Positions 27,808-36,000 are shown, counted from the stretch's first letter. The stretch: DNA of 44,773 nucleotides from an uncultured Gilliamella sp. (GCA_945271295.1 CALYPG010000023.1:1-44773), one strand, 5' to 3'. A program made the numbers and translations. The notes: generated by a model from the sequence alone, not told the origin.

Positions 27808-27832
27808 ATACCTATATTTTATGGTGTATAAT
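27808..27832. promoter_or_regulatory. LysR-type box and promoter between nepI and the LysR gene
   Basis: The interrupted dyad ATACC-N10-GGTGTAT is followed at once by TATAAT (27827-27832), a -10 for the rightward LysR gene. The dyad has the T-N11-A form of LysR-family sites and would allow autorepression and control of the divergent nepI. Confidence 0.45.
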
Positions 27833-27873
27833 ACCTTTTAGGCATAAATATGATTTTATAAGAGAATAGATAA

Positions 27874-28770
27874 GTGGATATTAGAGTATTAAAGTATTTT
27901 TTAGCCATTGCCAATGAAGGTAGTATTACAGCGGCAGCTAATGCTTTGTATTTGACTCAACCAACACTTTCACGCCAATTAAAAGAATTAGAAGATGAAC
28001 TGGGAAAAAAGTTATTTAATCGCAGCAATCACCGTATTAGCTTAACGGAAGAAGGTATTTTGTTACGTAAACGGGCAAATGAGATTCTAGATTTAGTCAA
28101 TAAAACTAAAGCCGAGTTTGTGGATATAAAGGAAAATATTACTGGCAATATTCATATCGGCTGCGGTGAAACAGAAGCCTTTAGCTATATTGCCCGCATC
28201 ACCAAAGAGCTACAAGAAAACTATCCACAGATTCATTTTCATTTTTATAGTGGTAATTCTGAATATGTAATGGAAAAACTCGATAAAGGCTTGTTTGATT
28301 TTGGCATAGTAATTGAACCGGTTAATGTCTCTAATTACTATTACTTAACTATGCCAAGCAAAGAGGTCTGGGGTTTATTAATGCGTAAAGACAGCCCTTT
28401 AGCCACATTCAATGCAATAACTGCTTCCCATTTAGCTAATTTGCCAATTATTTGTTCCAGACAGTTATTAATAGAATCATTATCTAAAAATAATGTCATT
28501 AATTGGCTTGGTGATATGGCTACCAAACTTAATATTGTCGCAACCTATAACTTGATTTTTAATGCTTCAATATTGGTCCGTGAAGGTGTTGGTTATGCCA
28601 TCACTCTTGATGAACTAGTGAACACCAGCGATGAAAGTCAAATATGCTTTAAACCATTTGCACCAAAACTAGAGTCTGGTTTAAATATTATCTGGAAAAA
28701 AGATCAAGTCTTATCAAATGCAAGTAAGTTGTTTTTAGCAAAAGTAAAAGAGGTGTGTGAGTTTAGTTAA
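27874..28770 (+). CDS. LysR-family transcriptional regulator
   Basis: This DNA-binding regulator has 298 residues. Its winged helix-turn-helix is at residues 1-60 (YFLAIANEGSITAAANALYL and TQPTLSRQLKELEDELGKKL). The substrate-binding domain of the periplasmic-binding-protein type starts at about residue 90 (GNIHIGCGETEAF). The start is a GTG at 27874, which gives the standard MDIRVLKYFLAI opening. It is divergent from nepI and probably regulates it in response to a small ligand. Confidence 0.93.
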   Translation: MDIRVLKYFLAIANEGSITAAANALYLTQPTLSRQLKELEDELGKKLFNRSNHRISLTEEGILLRKRANEILDLVNKTKAEFVDIKENITGNIHIGCGETEAFSYIARITKELQENYPQIHFHFYSGNSEYVMEKLDKGLFDFGIVIEPVNVSNYYYLTMPSKEVWGLLMRKDSPLATFNAITASHLANLPIICSRQLLIESLSKNNVINWLGDMATKLNIVATYNLIFNASILVREGVGYAITLDELVNTSDESQICFKPFAPKLESGLNIIWKKDQVLSNASKLFLAKVKEVCEFS

Positions 28771-28869
28771 GCTCACATAGCTTTAGCACCTAAACGCCTT
28801 TAACTATAGTGAATGTTAGTTTAACTTAAAACAGAGTATATTTATTTTTATAAAGTGAGGTTTTTATTT

Positions 28870-28886
28870 GCTGGCGGAAACTGAAT
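28870..28886 (+). other. Candidate left attachment core
   Basis: GCTGGCGGAAACTGAA shares the exact octamer GCTGGCGG and about 13 of 16 positions with the ssrA 3' end at 38418-38433. It lies about 70 bp outside arm-type repeats. The imperfect match makes this a weak candidate, since att cores are normally identical. Confidence 0.3.
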
Positions 28887-28941
28887 CATATCAACTTAAT
28901 CCTTTTAAAATAAGGAAATGATATTTATAAAATGCAATTCA

Positions 28942-28963
28942 TAGTCCCAAACGTAGTCCCAAA
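28942..28963 (+). repeat. Integrase arm-type repeats, left end
   Basis: TAGTCCCAAA occurs twice, at 28942 and 28954. The same decamer occurs at the other end of the element (38234 inverted and 38280 direct, with a variant at 38268). Short repeats mirrored at both ends of an element near its integrase gene are typical of integrase arm sites. Confidence 0.6.
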
Positions 28964-29050
28964 ATAAAAAATGACCCCATAAATTAGATATTATTATCCT
29001 GCTACATAAAGCATAAAAATTAAAAAAATCGGGTTAGCGTTAAAATGAAA

Positions 29051-29104
29051 GAGGGCGAGCGGTTTGGATGATTAAAATCTGTAGAAATTGACCCTACCCC
29101 CCAT
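29051..29104 (+). repeat. Left copy of a ~60-bp imperfect inverted repeat
   Basis: The sequence runs GAGGGCGAGCGGT, GATTAAAATCTGTAGAAATT, then TACCCCCCAT. The same order of blocks is found on the minus strand at 36427-36484. TACCCCCCAT recurs inverted at 36823-36832. It directly precedes the left iteron cluster. Confidence 0.6.
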
Positions 29105-29126
29105 AAAAATAAAATTTAATAAAAAA

Positions 29127-29230
29127 GTGTTCACGGTGTTCACTATTTCTTTTAAGCCTTATTCTAAAAGGCTTTAGGCGGTGAACACTTTAGGATTTAC
29201 TATTCACAAGTGTTCACTTTAGGTGTTCAC
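29127..29230. repeat. Left iteron cluster (crr-like replication site)
   Basis: GTGTTCAC occurs at 29127, 29136, 29210 and 29223, its inverse GTGAACAC at 29181, and the variant CTATTCAC at 29200. A 7-bp hairpin (AAGCCTT / AAGGCTT, 29154-29174) lies between them. Phage P4 alpha protein binds iterons of the type GGTGAACA in ori and crr, so this is a likely binding site for the alpha homologue encoded next to it. Confidence 0.7.
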
Positions 29231-29232
29231 TA

Positions 29233-29262
29233 AATAAAAAAACCGCCAAAATTAAGCGGTTT
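29233..29262 (-). terminator. Terminator of the alpha operon
   Basis: On the minus strand AAACCGC and GCGGTTT pair around a 9-base loop, followed by a run of T (TTTTTTTATTT). It lies 22 bp after the alpha stop and separates the operon from the left iterons. Confidence 0.85.
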
Positions 29263-29284
29263 ATATGATAACAAATAATAACAA

Positions 29285-31654
29285 CTAACTAGGTTCTTCT
29301 GCTCTTGGTAGCCAGTCTTTGCTTATGTCTAAGTTTATTTCTAAATTAGTTTTTATACCGGTATTAGTGCGCTTCTTGATATATGCCTTTCTATTTTCAT
29401 TTATCGCATAATTTAATGATGCTCCAAAGCCACTCAAGGACAATGGATTATTAAGCCCTGTGTTTCGGACGTACTCAATATAAGCATGATATAAATATTT
29501 CTTAGGGTTAAATGGTATTATGCCTAAATTGCCAATTAACATCCCATTAGGATAATCAAGAGTTTCAAGATAACTACAAAAATCCACCAAGTGGTCAGAT
29601 TCGCGTTTAATCGCGGTTGCTTCCTCTGATTGTTGTTGCTTGTGTAGTCTTTCTTTCGCTTCTATAGGATTGGTAAATTCATTTAATAGCAATCTGACAA
29701 TTGAGGGGAGCTCTTGTTCTATTTTGCTGACTAAGTTTAAATCTCGCTCTTTTTCGGGTATGACCTTGCCAAAGTGAAAGATTACCCTGCGTCGAGATAT
29801 ACCGCCGTTGCGCTCGTTAAATCTCATTGCTTCATTGTTGATTACCAATACCACGGCAGGAATTTTACATGAGTAAGGTTGCTTGTGTTTTGGATCTATT
29901 GCGACTTCATCACCACCGGTAATTGCTTTTAAACCTGCACCACTGCCCATGTAGCGCGGTTGGTCGGGTAATATAACCAATGAATAACCCACAATTAAGG
30001 CTCTGTCTCTTGCTTTCTCTAAAGCGTCCATTGTGCCTATTACGGTATTACTTTTACCTGCTAACATGGTGGCAATCTCAGCAAAAACACTTTTACCGCT
30101 ACCGCCTGCGCCTGTAACTTCTAGGAACAATTGCCAGTCATGCCGATTGGCTAATATCATATATAGTGAAGCAAGGATATTTTTAGCCTTATCTTGATTG
30201 CCTGATACTCTTTTTAGCCATTTAGCAAAATTCGGCGCGTGAGTTTCAAGAGATTCTTTTTCCTTGGCAGGGTAATAATCAATATCGTTACTGACTAATA
30301 ACCAATCTTGCTTATTGTGTGGTCTAAAGGTTTGGCTTTTTAGCTCATACACTCCATTTTTAAAGCAGATTACATCTTTTTGAGGTATTCCCATTATAGG
30401 CAGTGATAGCCTGAGCGATTCAACTGCTGAGCTTATCCTTAAGGGGTTAAATGGTTCGCCTGATTGGGTAAATAATTCGGCTAACGTTCGCATTAAGACT
30501 TTATCGCTAATAGGTCGCCATGCATTATCTTGATAGTGGTAGATTTCATCTGTTCCAAGATTAATCACGAGGTTATTACCATAATATTGTTTTAAAAGGT
30601 CAGCGCGTTGACTGGATGCCATTTGCGATAAATTCATGGTGGATAAATCTTTTTGCATTTTATGGTTCGTTTCGGTTTGTAACTCAGGTTTTATAAGGTT
30701 TGCATTAAATGAAGCTGAGGTTTTCTCAAGTCCAAATTGTTGCCTGTAATCATCCCAATCTGCTTTGAAATCGGTATCAGGTATTGAGTAATAGCCATTG
30801 ACGGCTTGCGCTGTTTCTATCGCTTTTTCTTTCCCTGTGTTTTTGTCACTGCCAATATCGTTATCGCCTGCAATGATGATTTTAGCCATAGCATTTAGTT
30901 CACGAATAGCCTTAGCTACATGAATAAGATTACCTGCGTCAATGGCTGATATAACAAGAGACTGATGGCGGAATTGCGCTATCGATATTCCGGTGGCCAA
31001 ACCCTCACAAATAATAATCTCATTATGTGAGCGCACTTTTGCACTTACCTCGGCAGGTCTGCTCAAAATTGAGCTAACTAAAATAAACGCCCCTTTTTTA
31101 TTTGAGCCTTTCATTAAGTGCTTACTGCCGTCTAGCTCAATAAATTGACCGCCTGCGTATTTATTATCAAGATTCAGCATAGGCGCAAAAATGCGCCCGT
31201 TATCCAGTAAAGGTAAGTCAAAGGTTAACCCTTTCTTGGTGAGGTACTCAGATTGTCCTAATGTTGCTTTAGAGAGTAAATATTCTACTTTTTTACATAC
31301 TGGGTTTTCTGGTATGTTGTTATTATGTAACTGTTCAGAAGCTATCTTTTTAAATACGGTTTTATCTCGTATTTGGTCACTTTGATTAGGCAGATTCAAA
31401 CATTCCGCCACTTTAATGGATGATTCTTTAGCATCACAATGATAATAGTGTTTAATCAGTTCTAAGCCGTCACCACTACCACATTGATTACAAATATAAG
31501 TACCTCGTCCATTTTGATTATCAAACCGAAATCTATCTTTACCACCACATATAGGGCATGGGCAATGCTTGCCATTACCCACTTCAATGCCTAATGAATG
31601 AAAGATATAATCCCATTTACCTACCGCTTGGGCTGTAATTTCACTTATTTTCAT
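29285..31654 (-). CDS. P4-alpha-type primase-helicase
   Basis: This multifunctional replication protein of 789 residues is close to the P4 alpha length (about 777). An N-terminal zinc finger (CPCPICGGKDRF ... YICNQCGSG, about residues 32-62) is followed by a TOPRIM/primase domain with EGLATGIS near residue 215. The latter is equivalent to the P4 catalytic EGYATA, and IIIAGDNDIGSDKN follows. A D5-type N-domain and an SF3 helicase come next, with Walker A in VTGAGGSGKSVFAE near residue 510 and a C-terminal ori-binding region. In P4 this one protein primes, unwinds and recognises iterons. It is the last gene of the leftward operon and starts 12 bp after the preceding stop. Confidence 0.93.
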   Translation of the reverse strand: MKISEITAQAVGKWDYIFHSLGIEVGNGKHCPCPICGGKDRFRFDNQNGRGTYICNQCGSGDGLELIKHYYHCDAKESSIKVAECLNLPNQSDQIRDKTVFKKIASEQLHNNNIPENPVCKKVEYLLSKATLGQSEYLTKKGLTFDLPLLDNGRIFAPMLNLDNKYAGGQFIELDGSKHLMKGSNKKGAFILVSSILSRPAEVSAKVRSHNEIIICEGLATGISIAQFRHQSLVISAIDAGNLIHVAKAIRELNAMAKIIIAGDNDIGSDKNTGKEKAIETAQAVNGYYSIPDTDFKADWDDYRQQFGLEKTSASFNANLIKPELQTETNHKMQKDLSTMNLSQMASSQRADLLKQYYGNNLVINLGTDEIYHYQDNAWRPISDKVLMRTLAELFTQSGEPFNPLRISSAVESLRLSLPIMGIPQKDVICFKNGVYELKSQTFRPHNKQDWLLVSNDIDYYPAKEKESLETHAPNFAKWLKRVSGNQDKAKNILASLYMILANRHDWQLFLEVTGAGGSGKSVFAEIATMLAGKSNTVIGTMDALEKARDRALIVGYSLVILPDQPRYMGSGAGLKAITGGDEVAIDPKHKQPYSCKIPAVVLVINNEAMRFNERNGGISRRRVIFHFGKVIPEKERDLNLVSKIEQELPSIVRLLLNEFTNPIEAKERLHKQQQSEEATAIKRESDHLVDFCSYLETLDYPNGMLIGNLGIIPFNPKKYLYHAYIEYVRNTGLNNPLSLSGFGASLNYAINENRKAYIKKRTNTGIKTNLEINLDISKDWLPRAEEPS

Positions 31655-31665
31655 TACATCTCCCT

Positions 31666-32040
31666 TTAATGAATAGTCGCGCCAGATTCGGCTTTAATGT
31701 CTATGGCTAAATCAATAAATAATGATTCAAGCATTTCTCGTCCTGATTGTGTTAGTTCCATAGGTTTATCACTACTTTCAAAGTACATTGCCTTTAACAA
31801 ACCATAAGTGCGATTTAATCCCTCGCGTTCGCCGAAATCTTCAATCAAACAATCTTTAAGGACGGTTTTTAGACCAAGGACAATCAGATTCCTGTCTATA
31901 TCAATCTTGATTCCGTCATGAATAAATACTTTTGCACCGTTTTTATTAATCTGCTCAATTAAAAATAAGCCTGCTATAATAGCCATGGTTGAATCAACTA
32001 TACTATGGTGAATTGCGGTTACTTCTTGCTTGTTATCCAT
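31666..32040 (-). CDS. Small protein of unknown function in the P4-like operon
   Basis: This 124-aa protein has no recognised domain. It has a hydrophobic stretch near the N-terminus (STMAIIAGLFLIEQI) and an acidic C-terminus. The start at 32040 is chosen because GGAGG lies 8 bases upstream; a longer frame from 32103 would overlap the preceding gene fully. It overlaps the upstream gene's stop by 8 bp and ends 12 bp before alpha, so it is coupled to replication gene expression. Confidence 0.7.
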   Translation of the reverse strand: MDNKQEVTAIHHSIVDSTMAIIAGLFLIEQINKNGAKVFIHDGIKIDIDRNLIVLGLKTVLKDCLIEDFGEREGLNRTYGLLKAMYFESSDKPMELTQSGREMLESLFIDLAIDIKAESGATIH

Positions 32041-32266
32041 GATGATTACCTCCATTTGTTCCGATGTTTTGAAGTTGGTTGTAGGCGATATCTGACAAAT
32101 CAATAATTGCCCGCAATAAATTGCCCATATCTGTATGCTCTATAAATGGTTCATCATATCCAGCACTTTTATAGTTATGATTATTTAAAGCAATTTTAGC
32201 CATGCTTTGCGCTTGGAGTAATTTGGCTTCTATTTCGCCAACTAATTTAAAGTTTTTATCAGTCAT
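32033..32266 (-). CDS. Small helical protein, 77 aa, unknown
   Basis: I do not recognise it. It appears helical and its C-terminal part (DMGNLLRAIIDLSDIAYNQL) resembles the end of the 113-aa protein two genes upstream (DIGYLLKQLKDVAYFALNQI). The two may share a fold or be distant duplicates. It overlaps both neighbours by 8 bp. Confidence 0.65.
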   Translation of the reverse strand: MTDKNFKLVGEIEAKLLQAQSMAKIALNNHNYKSAGYDEPFIEHTDMGNLLRAIIDLSDIAYNQLQNIGTNGGNHHG

Positions 32267-32474
32267 GGATGTAACCTCCCCAATTTCGGGAACGTTCGAC
32301 TATTGGATGTAAGCGAATTCTTGCAATAAATATCAGGGATTGCTTACCTAAGTTCTTTCTGGCCTGACGTTCGGTTGTCGCCGTTGTTTGGACTACTTGA
32401 GCCGTTGAAAGGTCATAGAATTTAAATAGCTTAATTACTTGACTAATTTTTTCTTTATAATTCATTTCAAGCAT
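32259..32474 (-). CDS. Small P4-type Icd-like protein
   Basis: This 71-aa protein has a C-terminal half, TTATTERQARKNLGKQSLIF followed by IARIRLHP, that recalls the tail of 'host cell division inhibitor Icd-like' proteins common in P4-like islands. That is a recollection and no function is shown here. The start at 32474 has GGAGG in the best position (the GGAGG overlaps the end of the upstream gene); a start at 32507 would place 11 extra codons in the neighbour. It is tightly coupled on both sides. Confidence 0.6.
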   Translation of the reverse strand: MLEMNYKEKISQVIKLFKFYDLSTAQVVQTTATTERQARKNLGKQSLIFIARIRLHPIVERSRNWGGYIHD

Positions 32475-32475
32475 G

Positions 32476-32817
32476 CTATTTACCTCCCTTATTGCTATGT
32501 TCGGCATCTAATTGATTAATTTGATTCAAAGCAAAATAAGCTACATCCTTTAGTTGCTTTAATAAATAGCCAATATCGCGCATATCATTTTTTAAGTTTT
32601 GCTCTGTATAATCCTCACTCTCACAAGCCCAAAACATTAAATTACCAATCGCGCCGAATCCGCATAAAATAGATTGCTGTAGTTCTTCAAAATGATCTTT
32701 AGCTTGTAATAAGTTAGAGGTCGGAATATCCGACTTATAGAGATTTAAGACAGAAAGTAAATTAGGTAGGTCAAGTTGCCCATTTTCTGGGTATAGGGTA
32801 TCATTACTATTAGCCAT
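32476..32817 (-). CDS. Unknown 113-aa protein in the P4-like operon
   Basis: The protein begins MANSNDTLYPENGQL and is predicted helical in its second half. Its ATG at 32817 is preceded by CGGAG at about 8 bases. The same frame is open far upstream to 33624, giving a 382-aa reading frame. The upstream half lies opposite a ribbon-helix-helix gene and its middle has no protein-like character, so the short form is preferred. No function is known. Confidence 0.65.
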   Translation of the reverse strand: MANSNDTLYPENGQLDLPNLLSVLNLYKSDIPTSNLLQAKDHFEELQQSILCGFGAIGNLMFWACESEDYTEQNLKNDMRDIGYLLKQLKDVAYFALNQINQLDAEHSNKGGK

Positions 32818-33624
32818 AGCATTACTCCGTTTAATGTTTGTGGTTAGATGCCTCGATAGTGTTGGTAGCACTTCGGGGCATTGCTTTTTTAATCTAATAA
32901 ACTTATTAGGTGCATAAACACTATAAATTAAGGTGCATATACACGTCAATACTTTTTCTATATTATTTTTTAATGTATAGTGTTCAAACACTGAATTGAT
33001 TAGGATAGCTTTGCTTATGGCAACTGGATATAAAAATAATAAATCCTTTACTAAAGGAATTCGCTTTCCCCACGACTTAATAGAGCAAATAGATGAACAA
33101 GCTAAGAAAGAAAATACTAATTTTTCAGCTTGGGTTATTGCTACTTGTCGCGAAAAACTAGCTAAATCAAATAAGAAATAGTCTTTTAACTTAATACCAC
33201 TGATTGGTGGTATTTGTTTTATTTTCGCTTTAGGTTCTTTTTTTATTATTCCCTTAAATTCCTTATTTTCTCTTTTTATGGACTCAAGAAACCTACTTTT
33301 GAAATTCAACCCCATGCAATGAATTTTAAAGAACATGCGCGCGCGCGTAGTGACCACCGAAAAACCTTGCCTAACGTGTCGGAAAATTAAATTAGTTACA
33401 GAAAAGTAGCTATTTGATTGGCTATTGATATCAATAAAATCTTCATTGCCGACCAAGAAGAAAGATTTCACCTTTTGGATAGCTTGAGTTAATTCCCACC
33501 GTTTGGTGGTATTTATACTTGCCGTAATAATGCCGTAGAGATCAAATAAGCGATTATTTAAGGCTTGGGTATATTGCCCTATTGCTAGGGCGTTAAATAT
33601 TCTTAAACACGATTGGGAGATCAT
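32818..33624 (-). CDS. N-terminal extension frame, Icd/Ash-like segment
   Basis: The frame is open from an ATG at 33624 that overlaps the Rha-like stop codon as ATGA, a sign of coupled translation. It runs without a stop into the 113-aa protein. The first ~150 residues (for example RQGFSVVTTRARMFFKIHC) have the look of Ash/Icd-like P4 proteins. The part opposite 33017-33181 looks like antisense noise. Whether one 382-aa product or a short one is made cannot be decided from sequence. Confidence 0.35.
32979..32992. promoter_or_regulatory. Operator-like palindrome before the ribbon-helix-helix gene
   Basis: AGTGTTCAAACACT is a 14-bp palindrome just after the -10-like TATAGT and 24 bp before the ATG. 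A ribbon-helix-helix protein could bind it for autorepression. Confidence 0.5.
33017..33181 (+). CDS. Ribbon-helix-helix protein, YlcI/YnfO-like
   Basis: This 54-aa DNA-binding protein has the short beta strand KSFTKGIRFP, followed by two helices (HDLIEQIDEQAKKENT and FSAWVIATCREKLAK). That order is the Arc/MetJ-type fold and resembles the DUF3950 / YlcI-YnfO phage family. The ATG at 33017 is preceded by AGGA. It is rightward, against the operon, and lies fully inside the opposite reading frame at 32476-33624. It probably represses locally. Confidence 0.75.
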   Translation: MATGYKNNKSFTKGIRFPHDLIEQIDEQAKKENTNFSAWVIATCREKLAKSNKK

Positions 33625-34259
33625 TGTGCCACCTCTTTAACTGGACTAATAAGGTTAGCTAGTTGCTTAAATCGTCGGCTTACTTCTCTAATTGCTTCCG
33701 TTGGTGAGCCAATCTCTTTAAATACTGTCGTTTCTATCTGCTGCAAACAAATAAGCATACCTAGCTGAATTTCATTAGCTTGTTGGCGTTGTCCAGTAGA
33801 TAAGCCAATCATTTTATTTTCAGCTCTAGCGAGGTTTATATAGTGTTTCTTTTCTACTCCTTGCATAGTTGATAATGAATCTCGGCTTTCATGGTAATAG
33901 GCTAATGATTCGCGCTTAACCGTTTCACGCTTGCGACTATTGGCAAAGGCTTTTGTTACTCTGATTTTAAAGTTAATAATCTTCTTATGATCTTTACCGC
34001 GAGCAATACGGCTTATAAAATCGAACTGGTTTTCATTAAGTAACGAATAACTGACAGTTACCGCCCCTATATCTCTTTTTCTCGCCTCCTTTTGAAAAGG
34101 CAGTGAGCCGAATTCTCTTAACTCATTTTTATTAGCTCTTATTAAATTCATTAAACTTTTATGGGCAATTCCCATTTCTTTAGCAACTAATCGGCTGTCT
34201 ATTCTGGGCTCTTTATGTTCAATTAATTCAATATCGTTTTTTGTGGTTAAATCTGCCAT
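33621..34259 (-). CDS. Rha-like phage regulatory protein
   Basis: This 212-aa protein has the N-terminal pattern of the Rha family: a DNA-binding-like domain (IDSRLVAKEMGIAHKSLMNL), then YSLLNENQFDFISRI and IINFKIRVTKAFA, which fit the family's YLLNxxQ and KxRLVxAF motifs. The C-terminal half is helical. In lambdoid phages Rha disturbs growth of hosts lacking IHF; here it is probably a regulator of the P4-like operon. The stop overlaps the next start (ATGA). Confidence 0.7.
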   Translation of the reverse strand: MADLTTKNDIELIEHKEPRIDSRLVAKEMGIAHKSLMNLIRANKNELREFGSLPFQKEARKRDIGAVTVSYSLLNENQFDFISRIARGKDHKKIINFKIRVTKAFANSRKRETVKRESLAYYHESRDSLSTMQGVEKKHYINLARAENKMIGLSTGQRQQANEIQLGMLICLQQIETTVFKEIGSPTEAIREVSRRFKQLANLISPVKEVAQ

Positions 34260-34476
34260 TTTTTATCTCCTAATCTGTCTATTTATTCCCCATTTAGCTA
34301 AATTTAGGCAAGGGGATACCGTCAGCGCAAAAATGCGCTTTGTTCTTAAATAATTAACTAAATAGTTATCTTTTTATGTAGACACTTATAGCAAGATTGA
34401 CTATGATTGGAGACGTCTAAGTTCCAATCTAAGCCCTTTACTATTTCGTTATATAAAGGGTTTTGCTTTATCTCCA

Positions 34477-34677
34477 TTATGCCACCTCGCGACGTTCTAC
34501 TTTGCGAGATTCAAGCCAAGAATAAATTTCATCAGCTCGATAGCCAACACGGCGTAAGCCTATTCTGATTCTTTGGGGGAAAGTTTCATCTTTCTGTTCT
34601 AGCGTATAAAGGCTAGTATCGCTTTTGAAGTGAAGTAAGGCTTTTACTTCTTTTTTGGATAGGATTTGGTTGGTCAT
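34477..34677 (-). CDS. AlpA-family transcriptional regulator
   Basis: This 66-aa MerR-like helix-turn-helix protein has the AlpA pattern ILSKKEVKALLHFKSDTSLY, FPQRIRIGLRRVGYRADEIY and SWLESRKVER. In CP4-57, also inserted at ssrA, AlpA activates the integrase/excisionase gene. Here it sits downstream of a set of operator-like sites and about 220 bp upstream of the Rha-like gene. The reading frame is complete. Confidence 0.9.
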   Translation of the reverse strand: MTNQILSKKEVKALLHFKSDTSLYTLEQKDETFPQRIRIGLRRVGYRADEIYSWLESRKVERREVA

Positions 34678-34731
34678 TTAGTTACCTCTTTTAAAAGTTT
34701 ATAAAACAAGGTAACTGTACCGAATTGAATA

Positions 34732-34830
34732 ACTATAAGGGAATACTATAATAGTTCAGTATTATAGTAATGCTAACACTATTATAGTGACTTAACCCCT
34801 TGCTACATATGACTTAATCACTATTATAGG
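34732..34830. promoter_or_regulatory. Operator cluster before the AlpA gene
   Basis: The 11-bp near-palindrome ACTATWATAGT occurs at 34745, 34759 (one arm imperfect), 34778 (extended to CACTATTATAGTG) and 34820, with a half site at 34732. Each contains a TATAAT/ATTATA core, so the sites could be both -10 elements and repressor sites. They fill the 159-bp gap between the 298-aa gene and alpA. Confidence 0.6.
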
Positions 34831-34836
34831 TTTTTT

Positions 34837-35733
34837 TTAATTTCCCCTTTTTAATGGGCATGCTACTAACTCTATTGAAGATAGCTCCCTATCTGAAAGG
34901 TGGGGGTTATTTCTTTTTATCTTATTTTTTATTTGGGTTGAGCTTAATGGCTTATAATTAGGATCTTCATCTGTATATTTTCCCCAAATGTCATTTCTTG
35001 TTTTAATTGCAAGTAAAAGTAAATCATCATGTCTAAGATGTCCTAACAAAATAGGAACTTGCTTTGTTAATTTCTCAATTTCTTGTTTGGCCTCATTTAG
35101 CTGTTCTGTTAGCTTTTGATTATCTAGTTTAAGTTGATTGATTTCTTCTGTTAAATCGCCAGTATCAGTAATATCTAAAGGTAGGATGTAAACAGATTTA
35201 GAATTACTTTTTTTCTGTTCTTCTGATTTTTGCTCAAGCTGATTTAGTTGTTGTGGATGTTTATTGTCATTATTTACACAATCATTATTAGTATGATTAA
35301 TTACTTTTTTAGTAATGCATGGAGGCAAAGGTATAGAATGTAAATTTAAAAAGTCGTTCACTTCTTCACGGATAAAGTAAAAAGGTTTAAAAGCCCTAAT
35401 TCCATTGATATCATAATCAAGTTGTCCATTTTTAGATAAACCCCAAAAACCCACCCAATAATCGTCAATTTCATCAGTAATAATCATTCTTTCATAACCA
35501 TTTATAATGGCTTCTATAAAATTTTCATGATTCTGTAGACTTTTCTTGATACCGTTTACTGGGTCATATTCATAAGGGTAAATATTGACTGATGCTTTCT
35601 TGTTGTTTAGGCGAATAAAAGCTGTAGCTACTATGGTTATAGGTTCATTTATTAAATTTGACAGTTCTGTAAATAAATCAATTGGATCTATCAAATTATA
35701 TTTTTCTTGTTTAATTTTTCTAAAGATATCCAT
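34837..35733 (-). CDS. Coiled-coil protein of unknown function
   Basis: I do not recognise this 298-aa protein. The first ~130 residues look globular (PITIVATAFIRLNNKKASVN, DDYWVGFWGLSKNG). A polar linker rich in Asn/Gln and Lys follows, and then a clear coiled coil at about residues 195-230 (EEINQLKLDNQKLTEQLNEA). The tail (DDLLLLAIKTRNDIWGKYTD) ends KRGN. It is the first gene of the leftward operon and has its own promoter with an operator. It may be a regulator or host-interacting factor. Confidence 0.75.
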   Translation of the reverse strand: MDIFRKIKQEKYNLIDPIDLFTELSNLINEPITIVATAFIRLNNKKASVNIYPYEYDPVNGIKKSLQNHENFIEAIINGYERMIITDEIDDYWVGFWGLSKNGQLDYDINGIRAFKPFYFIREEVNDFLNLHSIPLPPCITKKVINHTNNDCVNNDNKHPQQLNQLEQKSEEQKKSNSKSVYILPLDITDTGDLTEEINQLKLDNQKLTEQLNEAKQEIEKLTKQVPILLGHLRHDDLLLLAIKTRNDIWGKYTDEDPNYKPLSSTQIKNKIKRNNPHLSDRELSSIELVACPLKRGN

Positions 35734-35823
35734 ACGCCCCTCACGCCCCTAATAGATATTTGCGCCAGTTCGCTAGGGTTGCGAATGTTCGGGGATCAGC
35801 CTAGACGCAAATAATGCTTTAAT

Positions 35824-35866
35824 ATACAGTTAGATACATTATAACACTGTATTTATATACATTGAA
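35824..35866 (-). promoter_or_regulatory. Leftward promoter with overlapping operator
   Basis: On the minus strand TTCAAT (-35, at 35861-35866) and TATAAT (-10, at 35838-35843) are separated by 17 bases. The -10 is enclosed by an inverted repeat, ATACAGT (35824-35830) and ACTGTAT (35846-35852). This is a good repressor-controlled start for the leftward operon that begins with the 298-aa gene. Confidence 0.6.
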
Positions 35867-35916
35867 TAAATTATGTTAAAATTACAAAGTAAAAAACAAT
35901 ACTTAAGGATAATTAA

Positions 35917-36000
35917 ATGAGAAAATTTGTAAAAAATAGCAATCAATATTTGAGCCGTCGGGCTGCGTCAAAACATCAAGCGCGCTTATCAGCAAGGTAA
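35917..36000 (+). CDS. Small basic protein, 27 aa
   Basis: The frame reads MRKFVKNSNQYLSRRAASKH then QARLSAR, with a stop at 36000. AAGGAT stands 8 bases before the ATG. It is very basic (nine or ten Arg/Lys/His in 27) and divergent from the leftward operon. I know no homologue. The good ribosome site and the position where P4-like elements keep regulatory genes support it, but the length is marginal. Confidence 0.45.
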   Translation: MRKFVKNSNQYLSRRAASKHQARLSAR

